Shown here one piece after another: positions 1 through 14,300 of a stretch of DNA of 64,000 bases (its first letter is position 1; every line of letters begins with the position of its first letter). The notes under the pieces were generated by a model. It was not told the DNA's origin, did no database searches, and saw only the letters and a list, made by a program, of their open reading frames with translations. The DNA is taken from the NCBI GenBank assembly GCA_025642075.2, contig JAODUO010000535.1, positions 187,501-251,500 of the forward strand. Reading direction: 5' to 3'. Source of the DNA: Ridgeia piscesae. Lineage: Eukaryota > Annelida > Polychaeta > Sabellida > Siboglinidae. Made by a program: the position numbers and the translations under genes.

Positions 1-31
1 CGAATAAAGGCCTAAACATGAGGATACATAG

Positions 32-626
32 TAAGGATGGGACGAATATTCGAACGTTTTCCCGCTATTCGGTTCGATTCAAAATTCGAATATTCGCAGC
101 TATAAATGAATATCGCTCGAATATTTCTTTCATGCTTGTCCTCCGATGCAAAATTGGTCCCGGGCAATCTTTTACTTTCTGACTTAACTATGAAAAAAAC
201 TTCAAACGCCAAATTACTCCTCACATATATGTATTCGTAAACACACACTAGGTTACAAAAAAAATCACTAACATTAGTTTGTGATTTTAGTTTTCTTAAT
301 TTTAATCTTTACAGGAATGTAGATCATTTTATTTTGTGTGTGCATATGAACGTAAGATATGTGAGGATAAGCTTGGCGGCTATAAGAACTTGTTTTCATG
401 GTTAGGTCAGAAAGTAAACAAAAAGATTGCCGCATATGGCCGCGATGCCGATGACTCCGGTACGGACTTGCCCACCAGATGGCTCCACGTCCCGGCAAGA
501 CATCTCGACACCATTCAGTATTCTAATCGAATTTGAAACCACTGAATATTCATGTTCAGTATTCGATTCGTATTCAAAATTTTGAGAATATTCGATTCAA
601 ATGAAATTCCAGATAGTAATTCCAGA
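32..626 (-). mobile_element. GGATGGGAC hAT-like MITE, copy 1
   Basis: Left end TAAGGATGGGACGAAT; the sequence runs as the reverse complement of the other two copies, including the TTCGATTAGAATACTG segment near its right end and the CAATCTTTTACTTTCTGAC segment. The right terminal GTCCCATCC is missing, so this end is truncated or decayed near 626. Confidence 0.7.
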
Positions 627-1753
627 TTATGATATTAAGGTACTAAAAATACCGCAACATTGTGACCGTGACCCTGAGGTACCAGTCTACTAGATAAAAG
701 GGTCGTCACCTTATTTCTAAAACTAGACAACAAGAAAAAGACAAATAGTTGGGACGGTTTAGAAGAAGAGACTTGGATGAACCTGTAGAGGCAGAGTACA
801 TAAATGTCAAAAGAGAAAGAGTGAAACGTTGACATTGAGGACGATTGTAAAAGAATTGTGATAAACAAAGACAACGTGGAATGATTGAAATGGTGTGATC
901 CCCCCTAGTGGAATCTTCGGAAGACGATAATAATAAAGTGAAGAAGAAAACGGGTAAAAAACGGAAACAATATGTGGGCGAGACAGTGTGAGGGGATATG
1001 TCGAAGGCGCGGTGATGAACATCCGGTGTAGGGGGAGACTTGTGGAAGATTGTCGGGTCGGGTCGGGTTAGGTCGAACACTAATGGAGTTGCAAGAGTAA
1101 TTAGTCTTGGAGCCTCACCGTGTAATTTGGCTGTCAACCAACAGGCCTGCAACCAGAAGGCTAATCCAAGTGTGGATTTGTGGCCAGTCTTATCCCCCAG
1201 ACTACGAGGAAATGGGGGATTTATGGCCGGGATCAACGTCAGTTGTCTGTTACTTAGCGACAAGTTAATTTAATTTAGCGGTCCCGCCGACTGTCGAGCT
1301 TAACCGCGATGTCCACTGGCATCCCACTGTGCCACACAAATGGGCTGTCACGGAGGCCGGATGCCTGCCAATCAATTCATTGTGTCAAGCGCATTTGTTT
1401 ACCTCTGGTGGACAGATGGGCAGGCCAAGTCACTTGTCCAAGTCAAAGTCGAGAGGGTCAACACTTCAGTCACAGTGGACGGGTTTAGCCTTTTCCAGTG
1501 GGGGGGGGATGGGGGAGTCAAGTTGGTAATTTGCAAACATTTGTTGAATTTCCTCTGAAAAGCTTACCGGATTACATCTGATTGGACGTCGATATTCAGC
1601 GGGGACTGATGCCAGGAGGGTTTTTAGATTGGGATGATACCAGCTGCGGGATTGTATGAGATCTTGCATAGAATATTGTTTAATTTATATTTTAACGTGT
1701 CTTCTGAAAGACAGAATTGTATGACATTGTCCATGCCAAATTTATTTATTTTG

Positions 1754-1928
<175 letters not shown>

Positions 1929-2351
1929 AATATATGTATGTATAATTATATATATATAATATTATATGTATAATAAATATGTGTATATATAATTATATAT
2001 ATACACCTGTATATATATAATAAAATCATATATATTAATGTACCATGTTAAAACCTATTCATATGCTCTAACAAGATAAAATTAAGTATTTGTTAAATGA
2101 CAGCTATAAATTAAATAATTTCTACCTTGCAACATAATCAATTACATTCCTGACCTCACATGCCATAACACACATATACAATGCCACTGCACTTCACAAC
2201 ACAACAACATACTAATGCTTTGTGTCATAGCTTGCATGTACACTACAGAAAAAGATCACGGAAAGTCATGCAATTTTGAGTTATAGAATTAGTAGGATCC
2301 CTGTGAAGGTATTCGCCTGTTGACTGATGTGAAAACACTTGTTGATTTCAG

Positions 2352-2441
2352 AGTGCCAAAAATATACTTTGGCACGCGGACACATAAGCAGATCGCTCAA
2401 ATTACTCGGGAACTTGGCAAAACTGCATACAGAGATGTCAG
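2352..2441 (+). CDS. BRIP1: BRIP1 exon 1 in window (motif Ia)
   Basis: Acceptor TTTCAG, donor AG/GTAGGT. Encodes [20 protein letters not shown] and ten more residues, nearly identical to the human motif Ia region. Enters in phase 2, exits in phase 2. It sits between two large (TA)n tracts. Confidence 0.93.
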
Positions 2442-2565
2442 GTAGGTTTTGTTGTTGTAGTTTGCACAAAATGTGACATTGATTATGGACACGTTTCTTG
2501 ATGGAACAAGTCTAGTGTCAGTCCTTGTACTGTCTAAACTGTACAGATGTGTCAATATTGGAAAG

Positions 2566-2617
<52 letters not shown>

Positions 2618-2719
2618 TATATATATATAACACATTTTATATAAGCTAATTAATGTTTAAAAAAATTACATATGTGTGTGTAATTTTCAAATATATATAT
2701 ACATATATATATACATATA

Positions 2720-2802
<83 letters not shown>

Positions 2803-2808
2803 CATATA

Positions 2809-2856
<48 letters not shown>

Positions 2857-2869
2857 TATATGTATATAT

Positions 2870-2907
<38 letters not shown>

Positions 2908-5269
2908 TTGAAAATTAAAAATATTAATTTATAAAAAAAACAATAAATTTATAATGTGTATAAACCATATTAAAATTAGCCAATTAATTTAGATTTATTG
3001 CTTTTTTTCTGTAATTTGTAATAACTGCGTTTTACACATGTTACATGTTCTACTATATTATTATCTGGACTCATGAAGTAGGCAAACATCTAAAATTCTA
3101 GCTTTCTACTTACAAATTCTAGTTTTCTAGATACAAATTGTAACTTTCTAGTATTCTACAAATTTTCAAAACACATATTGGGTATAAAGTTATCTAGAAT
3201 TACATGTTTGTGCCCCTTTTGCATTTTTAACTGTTTTGTCTTTGCATGCATAATTTTTTACCTAATTCACATCATGTTTGTCATACCACAAGTAAATATA
3301 AACCATCGGCCCACTAACAAGTGTTTAGACGTGGTCTCGTAAGTTTACAAAGTGCCAGAAATGAGAGCGTTGTATCCCAAACCCATCAAATGTGACGCGG
3401 ACTTTGACCAGTTCTCACATGATCTACCACAGCTTCCAAAACCACTGTCAATCCTTATGTCACCATACCAGCATGACATGTTTGACATTTATCACTTGAT
3501 GTGATGACTCAGGGTCAAGAAATGATGTGATACAAGTGACATATGACATTAGGTGACATTGGTTATTTGTAATGTGATGTGACACTGGTGATTTTGGAGA
3601 TCAGATGATATTAATGACTTGATATAAGGTGACTTAAGGTGAATTATATTAGAGGATACTAATGGGTTATGACTTTTGGTGACACTGGTGACTTTTGACG
3701 TTAGGTGATACTGGTAACTTACCACATTATGTGACACCGGTGACTTATGACATTAGGTGACACTGGTGACTTATGACTTTAGGTGACACTGGTGACTTAT
3801 GACTTTAGGTGACACTGGTTACTTACAACATTAGGTGACACTGGTGACTTATGACATTAGCTGACACTGGTGACTTATTACATTAGGTGACACTGGTCAC
3901 TTATGACTTTAGGTGACACAATGTGACACTGGTTACTTATGACTTTAGGTGACACTGGTTACTTACAACATTAGGTGATACTGGTGACTTATGACTTTAG
4001 GTGACACTGGTGACTTATGACATTAGGTGACACTGGTGACTTATGACTTTAGGTGACACTGGTTACTTACAAGTTACAACATTAGGTGACACTGGTGACT
4101 TATGACTTTAGGTGACACTGGTGACTTATGACTTCAGGTGAGACTGGTGACTTTTGACTTAAGGTGACACTGGTGACTTATGCCATTAGGTGACGCATGT
4201 GACTTATGACATTAGGTGACACTGGTGACTTATGACTTTAGGTGACACTGGTTACTTACAAGTTACAACATTAGGTGACACTGGTGACTTATGACTTTAG
4301 GTGACACTGGTGACTTATGACTTCAGGTGAGACTGGTGACTTTTGACTTAAGGTGACACTGGTGACTTATGCCATTAGGTGACACATGTGATTTATGACA
4401 TTAGGTGACACTGGTTACTTACAACATTAGATGACTTAGGACAATAGATGACACTGGTGACTTACAACTTTAAGTGACAACATTGTTACTTACAACATTA
4501 GGTGGCATTTGGACATTAGCTTACACTGGAGACTACATTTGGCAACAATGGTGACATACGACATTGGTGACACTGGTGACTTAGGACATTAGGCATTAAT
4601 AGTGACATCAGAGGACTCAGGTGAATTCGGACAGTTTACAATTCTTACAAATGACACATTGACACATAGTGTTTGCAAATGCCTTTCCTGATCCCCTAGA
4701 TTCTGTCACTTGTGTTCATCCACAGACCTCCGATTTCCCCATCACCAGATGTGTGCATCATCAAAATAATGTTTATTTTATTTATTTACTCACACATTTG
4801 ACTCTCGGCCGATGAGAGGTTTACTTGGCAGCGTTCACAAGTGCCGATGCTAAGTCGACACGTCATGTGATGTGTTCGCTCTCGAACTTCCATAAACATG
4901 TGAGTCATTCGAAATCGAGCAAACATCGACACTTGCCAAGCGTCTCTCAAACACTTGTGATGGCCCAGGGTAGTGTCTCGTCAAATGTTTGCCCTTGTGA
5001 AGTATGTAAGCGGTGGAGTTTTCCTCTCATGTTGCCCTCACTGAGAGGGCGCCATGTGTCAGTCCGTGTTATGAATATTAAGTGAATCAGGGGTCCTTGA
5101 GGGGTGAGGGGGGTCTTTCTTCTTATGACGTGGGGTCGTTCAGAAATGAAGTGCCGTGGACAATTTAGGTTTGAACAGAACCTGCAGTTTTAATGATACG
5201 TAAATATTCAAGTTGATTCTGTACACCGACCTGATTATTTAGATGTTAGTTATTGTAGTTTTATGTAGA

Positions 5270-5304
<35 letters not shown>

Positions 5305-8300
5305 TGTATAATATATATACATATCGTTAGTTAGTGTTTAAGCTGTGTAACTTGTCATCCTTTGGCATTGAAAATGCATTGGCTAGAAAAAGCTTAATAA
5401 ACATATACACATTAGCTGATTAGTTAAATAATAATCACTTAGTGTGACATGTAATTAACTGCATATAAATAAAAGATTATTAGTTAATTATTAACCTTTT
5501 TTTTACGTACAAATATAATTGCCAAATCAGTATGAACCGCACAATCTATACATTTAATGTAATTAACGATAATATTGTTTTTAGTCTAGAAAGGAGAGGT
5601 AGTCCATGTAAAAACTCAATCACGGCCTTGTTTTTGTCATCTGTCAATTACTGGTTGGTAAATTCAAAATTTTAGTAACACTAACATTGCATAACATTTT
5701 CAGATACTGTCTCGGAAGGCTGGTGTGGTCACTTGTGTGGTCAGTGGTCACTTGTAAGATCACTAAGATGTGCAGTGATCACTGTGTTATAGGATGTGCA
5801 ATGATCACAATGTTGTAAGATGTGTAGTGGTAACTGTGTGCTGTAGGATGTGTAGTGATCACTGTGTTATAGGATGTGCAATGATCACAATGTTGTAAGA
5901 TGTGTAGTGGTAACTGTGTGTTGTAAGATGTGTAGTGATCACAGTGTTACAGGATGTGCAATGATCACAATGTTGTAAGATGTGTAGTGATCACTGACTC
6001 TGTTACAGGATGTGTAATGATCACCAGGTTGTAGGACGTTTAGCGATTACTTTGTGTACATGATTTATATTGATAGGTGTGTTAAACAATGTGTAGTGAT
6101 CACTGTGTTGTATGATGAGTAGTGATCAATGTGTCACGTGTGTGATGTGTTGATGTAATGACTGTGTTGTAACATATGTTGATGTGATCAGTGTGTTATT
6201 GTAGGATGTGTTGATGTGATCAATGTGTTATTTTAGGATGTGTTTATGTGATCAGTGTGTTATGGTAGGATGTGTTGATGTAATCACCGTGTTATTGTAG
6301 GATGTGTTGATATAACCACTGTGTTATTGTAGGATGTGTTGATGTGATCAGTGTGTTATTATAGGATGTGTTGATGTGATCACTGTGTTGTAGGATATGT
6401 TGATGTGATCACTGTGGTATTGTAGGATGTGTTGATGTGATCACTGTGGTATTGTAGGATGTGTTGATGTGATCACTGTTATTGTAGGATGTGTTGATGT
6501 GATCACTGTGTTATTGTAGGATGTGTTGACATGATCACTGTGTTATTGTAGGATGTGTTGATATAACCACTGTGTTATTGTAGGATGTGTTGATGTGATC
6601 AGTGTGTTATTATAGGATGTGTTGATGTGATCACTGTGTTGTAGGATATGTTGATGTGATCACTGTGGTATTGTAGGATGTGTTGATGTGATCACTGTGT
6701 TATTGTAGGATGTGTTGATGTGATCACTGTGGTATTGTAGGATTTGTTGATGTGATCACTGTGTTATTGTAGGATGTGTTGATGTGATCACTGTGGTATT
6801 GTAGGATGTGTTGATGTGATCACTGTGTTATTGTAGGATATGTTGATGTGATCACTGTGTTATTATAGGATGTGTTGATGTGATCACTGTGGTATTGTAG
6901 GATGTGTTGATGTGATCACTGTGTTATTGTAGGATATGTTGATGTGATCACTGTGGTATTGTAGGATGTGTTGATGTGATCACTGTGTTATTGTAGGATG
7001 TGTTGATGTGATCACTGTGTTATTGTAGGATGTGTTGACGTGATCACTGTGTTATTGTAGGATGTGTTGATGTGATCACTGTGGTATTGTAGGATGTGTT
7101 GATGTGATCACTGTGTTATTGTAGGATGTGTTGATGTGATCACTGTGTTATTGTAGGATGTGTTGACGTGATCACTGTGTTATTGTAGGATGTGTATCCT
7201 TGCGAGTAGAGAACACACCTGCATTGACCCTGAAGTCTCGCGTATGCCCAACAAGAATGAAGAATGCAAGAACAAACTGGACGTTAGTACCTCACCACAT
7301 CTGTAACACTGTCAACAATAATTTTTTCGGACAACAAACCCACCTAGTTGCCCCTGTGAGAGGCCGGCTGATTCCTGCAACTTTGTTATGTAACTTTGGT
7401 AAAATAAAAAAACATTAATTAATGTTGGGTCTGATATTTATTCAAGTATGTGTCAAATTTGGAATATGTATTTTTGTATTGATGTTGTTGAATTTTCTTA
7501 GTCTCTCAAAATCACCATGGCCGACAAGTACAGTGGTATTAAGGCTTGAAAGCTGTTGATTTTTGCCAGTTGCCAGAAGCAACAGCCATAGTCAATGGTT
7601 TTTATCGAAGAATTTTATCCCAGTGGGCCAAAAGCAATTGAAGAATCTGCTAGATGAAACTGCTTAATTTGTAAGCACGTACAATGTACCAAGGTATTCA
7701 TGATTGAAAACTAATGTATTGGTTTGCTGATATAATTACTACCTTGTTGCTACAGTGCATCATAGTTGCTCCTGGCCCTTTAGGTTCAGTTACACCATTA
7801 TCTACAATTACACAAATTGTAATTTACGGTGTAACTTAAATGAGCCAACATCTTATGCTAATGATACACATCAAGCCAGTGTTGTGCCAGTTACACGCCA
7901 GGTGGCAGCAGTAACCATAATCTATCTGGCAGGTGGCAGCACTTTACAGTCATAATTTAACAGTGGAGCTAAATATTTTACTTGTCTTGCTGATGCATGA
8001 AATATGAATGTAATATTCAAATAAATATAACATGGTTCCTTCTCGTGCATATAAAAAGCTGGTTATTGACAAAATTAATGTAATTTTGTGTCTGAAAGCA
8101 TCAAATCCCAGGAGAAATGACATGTGGTATCTGGTTTCCAAAAAATGGTCAGTCATTTAAGCTGCCATCTGTTGTCTGTTACCAGAACTATGGGTGCAGG
8201 TTTCAAGATCGTGTTCGCCGCGTAATCTCTCACCGAAATCTCCAGAGCGGTGGACTTGACACGGCATGGGACCTGGAGGACTTTGTGTCATTCTGCAAGT

Positions 8301-11300
8301 CCACCAAGATTAAGGTGACTGTCCACGTCCAGATGTCTGTCATTTCTTAGTAACTGTGACACATCAAATGTGTTTGGTGGGTCGTGTAGTTGTGCATTAA
8401 GTGCAAGTTACAGACTGCATATTTGAATTTTTTTTACAATTTAGCAGTTTGAACGGTCAAGTTGTGAACCCTTTCATATTCATTAAGTGCAGTTTGTATG
8501 TATACGATCAACTTATTTATACTAATAATAACAAAATAAATAAATGTTAATAAAGGAGAACTAGAAACCAAAAGTGTCTTAACCAGTTTATCCAGTTTAT
8601 CTCAAAATAAATATACCAACAATTATGCAGTTTTACTTGAAATACCGGAGATCACTTCATTTTAATGCCATGTAAATTCCTATCATGTTGTTATGATTAC
8701 AAAGTGACATTTTCAGTTTATATATATTTAAAATAGTTAACTTTCAGTGTTTTACTGGCATATTTTGTTATGTGTGTTTAATAATAATAATACATTTATT
8801 TTGTATAGCGCCACATCCATAATCGTTCATGGCATTTCACAACATGTTACTATTTAAAATACATAAAAAAATATATAAAATACAGAATAATCAGTCTAGT
8901 GTATAATTACATTACAATGGTATTGATAAATAACGGTATAGGTATAATCATTATTAGTAATAAATAGTTTAATATATGTTAATACTGTTAAAAATAATAA
9001 TAACAATAATGTAACAATAATGCCAATAAATAAGTGTATAATTATGTATTGATAATAGTAACCAATAATCTAGTAAAAAAATAATGTTCATGTCGAATTA
9101 CACTAATATGCAATACGAAAGAAATGTGTCTTCAGTAGACATTTGAAGCTGGTGAAGCTGGTGAGTTTTAATAATCATTGGTAAATTATTCCATAGGGAC
9201 GCAGCAGCGACAGGTGACAGCGAACGTTTGTGTGTTATTTGATAGCAGTTGCAGTAATATTTGGCGTACACTGATCATTCTGTACTTGTGAGTAGTAAAG
9301 GTATAATTACTATCTATCCATGTCCCCAAAGGATGACCCTCTGAACATGAACAATTATGTGGATGTAAACCTGGGGAGGGGTTACCATACCCTCCTGGAT
9401 ACTGAGGATTTAGACAACGTTGGGTGTCTGTAGCACAGGGACTGAGCGAACATTGTGACTCAGGCTGAAGAATTAGACACCCAGGTTTGACAAATGATTT
9501 GTATCATGGGGATTTCCCGGATTTATCCGGAGCAGAGATGGATGAAATAGACTAATTGCTGTATGAACAGAATTAAAATGACAATAGTGTTGCTATTTTT
9601 AGTAGTTATATAGGTCTGGAGATCAGAAATTTTTGTTATTTCAGAGCTTTGGTAGTTTAAATCATTTCACAATCAATTAATGCAGCTGTATAAATCAGGT
9701 CTGTAGACCCAGGTGGACGTCAAATGTGTATGTTAGTATGCTACCTGTGGATACTGCATCCCCTCCCCGGCCCAGGGGTCCAGCTGCCTCTGTGTGTCTA
9801 GTTTATGCAAGTATAATTCAAAGGTAGTTATTCTTGTGGTCTTTGCATACACGCAAATACAGACATTGGTTTCATGGGGTACTTATAAATTACATTTGCT
9901 ATGACATAAATTTGAAAACAATTGCATTAATAACAACCATAAATGCTTAAAACAACATTGTTGAACATATAAATGCTGTAATACACCAATTTATTTACAT
10001 AAATAAAATAAACAAATAAAGTATTAATGCAGTTTATATAAAACAACTTCAGCTAAATGGGGGTCCTCAGACTAGCTCTGTCTAACATATGGTATCAACC
10101 AGTTGCAACCCTTAACCAATGAAACTTTAAAAATAAAGCCTTACTTATATGGTAGCAACCAGTTGAAATCCTTAACCAATGACAACTTTAAAAATAAAGC
10201 CTAACATTTCACCAGTATATTCATAGATGGACCTAAGAAAGTTTAACATCCAAAATGCAGTGTCTTTCATGAAAAAAGCTAACATCCACACACACACATG
10301 TGTGCACACTTGCACATGCACACACAAACACATCCACACGCACGCACGAACACATCCACATGCACACACGAACACATCCACACGCACACACGAACACATC
10401 CACAAGCACACATCCACAAGCACACATCCACAAGCACACATCCACAAGCACACATCCACAAGCACACATGCAAGCACACATGCACGCACACACACATACA
10501 CACACACACACACACGCACATACACATACGAATCTAGTTTGATATAGTTAGATCTGAATGTGAATGGAGTATTATATACGACCAGGGGTTGATGTAGATG
10601 TGTTTATGGCCAGTCTGGTGTTGTAGGCGTGTCCCTACTTCGCTGCGAGACAACTGAGAGAGACGGCCGACATCGTCTTCTGTCCCTACAACTATCTCAT
10701 CGATCCACTCATCCGACAAAGTGTAGGTGTCTCAAGCTCCCTCTGGTGGCGATTTTGAGAACAATTATGGATTTATGTAAGTAAAACCTTGCTTTTGAAT
10801 ACTTTGACAATACAGCAATTAACAATTACAAACAACTTAATGCATGGCTAATCATCACCTCGCTGTTCTCTCGCTAATACTGTTTGGACATAGTGCCCTC
10901 TACGTTGACAATGCTATACAGTGGTGCCCTCTAAGTGGTCATTGCTGCATAGTGGTGCCATCTAAAGGCCCTGATACACTATCAGGCAATGCCATATGAC
11001 AATGCAGCATGTGTGATGTTTACTAGCTATGTCTGATGGCCTACCACCACACGGTCAGACAATGTTGGACGGAAGTGCGACTATGGGTGAAGGTCACTCT
11101 TTCACTGTTTCACCGAGGTCGGGGTGTGTTAATGTGATATGACGTTTTCATTGGCTAAAGGGTCACCCATGTCTGATAAGAATAGCGCATGTTGGATCAT
11201 CATCAGATACAAGACGGTGTCTGGTGGTGACAGAAACATGTGCATATTGCCATAGCAACGCACCCAATAGGTCACTTCCTTAAATAGTGGCGCCACCTAT

Positions 11301-14300
11301 GTGTAGATGGACATCAGTCTGCGTGGTCAAGTGTTGGTGCTGGACGAGGCCCACAACATAGAGGACTGTGCCCGGGACGCAGCCAGTGTCAGTGTCACCC
11401 AGCAACAGCTCCTGGAGGCAGAGAAGGACATCACACAGCTGGGTGGGTCTAGTCTGTCACCCCACCCCATGTCTACACACTCTACTTAACTCATGCCCAG
11501 GCCCAATCTACACATGTTCTACTTAACTCCTGCCCAGGCCCAATCTACACATGTTCTACTTAACTCCAGCCCAGGCCCAATCTACACATGTTCTACTTAA
11601 CTCATGCCCAGGCCCAATCTACACACGGTCTACTTAACTCATGCCCAGGCCCAATCTACACACGTTCTACTTAACTCCTGCCCAGGCCCAATCTACACAC
11701 GTTCTACTTAACTCATGCCCAGGCCCAATCTACACACATTCTACTTAACTCATGCCCAGGCCCAATCTACACATGTTCTACTTAACTCCATGCCCAGGCC
11801 CAATCTACACACGTTCTACTTAACTCATGCCCAGGCCCAATCTACACACGTTCTACTTAACTCCTGCCCAGGCCCAATCTACACACGTTCTACTTAACTC
11901 CTGCCCAGGCCCAATCTACACACGTTCTACTTAACTCCTGCCCAGGCCCAATCTACACACATTCTACTTAACTCATGCCCAGGCCCAATCTACACATGTT
12001 CTACTTAACTCCTGCCCAGGCCCAATCTACACAAGTTCTACTTAACTCCTGCCCAGGCCCAATCTACACACGTTCTACTTAACGCATGCCCAGGCCCAAT
12101 CTACACACGTTCTACTTAACTCCTGCCCAGGCCCAATCTACACACGTTCTACTTAACTCCTGCCCAGGCCCAATCTACACATGTTCTACTTAACTCATGC
12201 CCAGGCCCAATCTACACATGTTCTACTTAACTCCTGCCCAGGCCCAATCTACACAGTTCTACTTAACTCCTTCCCAGGCCCAATCTACATACGTTCTACT
12301 TAACTCCTGCCCAGGCCCAATCTACACACGTTCTACTTAACTCCTGCCCAGGCCCAATCTACACACGTTCTACTTAGCTGCTGCCCAGGCCCAATCTACA
12401 CACGTTCTACTTAACTCCTGCCCAGGCCAAATCTACACATGTTCTACTTAACTCCTGCCCAGGCCCAATCTACACACGTTCTACTTAACTCCTGCCCAGG
12501 CCCAATCTACACACGTTCTACTTAACTCCTGCCCAGGCCCAATCTATACACGTTCTACTTAACTCCTGCCCAGTCCCAATCTACACACATTCTACTTAAC
12601 TCCTGCCCAAGCCCAATCTACACACGTTCTACTTAACTCTGGCCCAGGCCTAATCTACACACATTCTACTTAACTCTGGCCCAGGCCCAATCTACACATA
12701 TTCTACTTAACTCCTGCCCTGGCCCAATCTACACACGTTCTACTTATCTCCAGCCCAGGCCCAATCTACACACGTTCTACTAAACTCCTGCCCAGGCCAA
12801 ATCTACACACATTCTACCATGCCAAATCTACACATCTATGACTTTGCACATGTAAACTATAATAATAGTGTGTCTAATATAAATATTAATGTTGTTCCAT
12901 ATAATTTATGCATAATAATATATATTATTATGAATTGTGTACACATGTCATGTGACTGTCAGGGACATGACATCACGATAGTCACATGATCCAGTTTGTG
13001 TCCAAGAATGTGGCTGGTGCAGTCACCACTAACCATGATGCCACATGTAGTAGCTGTAGTCACATGACTGGTGTTGTGAGTGGTGCTGTATGTTGTAGTG
13101 GAGCAAGGAGTGAAGCCAGTGGAACACGCAGCCCTTAAGAATGTGGTATGTTCTTTCTATTGCAATCAAATCTGCAGATAAAATCCCACACTTTCTGGCC
13201 GCGTCAGGCCACGTCTGGCAGCGTCAGGCCACGTCTGGCCGCGTCAGGCCACGTCTGGCCGCGTCAGGCCACGTCTGGCAGCGTCAGGCAGCGTCTGGCC
13301 ACGTCTGGCCGCGTCTGGCCACGTCTGGCCACGTCAGGCCAGCGTCTGGCCGCGTCTGGCCACGTCTGGCCGCGTCTGGCCATCGTCTGGCCGCGTCTGG
13401 CCGCGTCTGGCCACGTCTGGCCGCGTCAGGCCACGTCTGGCCGCGTCAGGCAGGTCTTGCGCGTCTGGCCGCGTCTGGCCGCGTCTGGCCGCGTCTGGCC
13501 GCGTCTGGCCGCGTCTGGCCGCGCCTCAGGTGCATTTTACGTACTCTGTGTATGTCCATATTTCGGATCAATTTTTCTAATTTGACATTGACGGTGCCTG
13601 TACAAATATAATATCAAAGTTTATAGATTCACAACTGTGTTTATAGTTCTCTCTGTGTCACTATTTCACGACAAAGTTTATAGATGTTGTCACTGTGTCA
13701 CTACTTAACAACGTTGTTTACATTTGTTGTCACAATGTCACTGTTTCTCAGCAGTATTTATAATTGTCACTGTGTCACTATTTCACAGCATTGCTTACAT
13801 GTGTTGTCAGTCACTGTCATCGTGTCGTGTCGTGTCGTGTCGTGTCACTGCAGGTGTCGGGGTTCAGTGAGTTGGTGGACAGATATCAACAGTCTCTTGG
13901 GTCAGGTGACTATGACCATGCGGCAAAAGTCTGGACAGGGGTGGACATGGTGGCTCAACTTGACCATCTCGGGATCGGACCCAACAAATTTGACCAGCTC
14001 AAGGTGTGTCTTGGGCCATCTGTACATTAATATGCTAACTTTGGACCATTGTAAGTGTATCACCTCCCAGGTACCGGGGTCCATTGCCCCTTTCTGTGTT
14101 CACTGTCTTCCTTGGACCATTGGCTTCATATCTACCATTGGCCTCTGATCTACCATTGGACTCGTTGGGGACTGCATCATGAATGAAAATGGGAAAATAA
14201 CATAAACACAATATGGCTGCAGCCATGACTGGCCTGCCAGGGATTGGGCTTGCTTTGTGATGCCACAGATGGGGTAAGTTAGTGGCAGTGAGTGAAGTAC

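Larger units (their letters stand above)
8315..10626. other. BRIP1 intron 3
   Basis: Contains the LINE fragment at 8781-9300, a 61-bp imperfect direct duplication around 10085-10200 (GCAACCAGTTG, CCTTAACCAATGA, TTTAAAAATAAAGCC) and the CACA-rich tract. The rest shows no feature I can name. Confidence 0.6.

Noticed and set aside
706..1263. 185-codon minus-strand ORF as a gene
   Set aside because: No domain, no splice or codon support, and it lies in upstream BRIP1 intron sequence next to a MITE.
4703..4735. VTCVHPQ reading as the FANCJ Fe-S cysteine exon
   Set aside because: Resembles human HTCVHPE, but the exon at 7189-7282 ([10 protein letters not shown]) fits with correct splice sites and phase.
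13141..13611. Forward ORFs of 145-156 codons rich in Ala, Arg, Ser and Gly
   Set aside because: Reading frames through the 10-bp GCGTCTGGCC repeat in intron 6.
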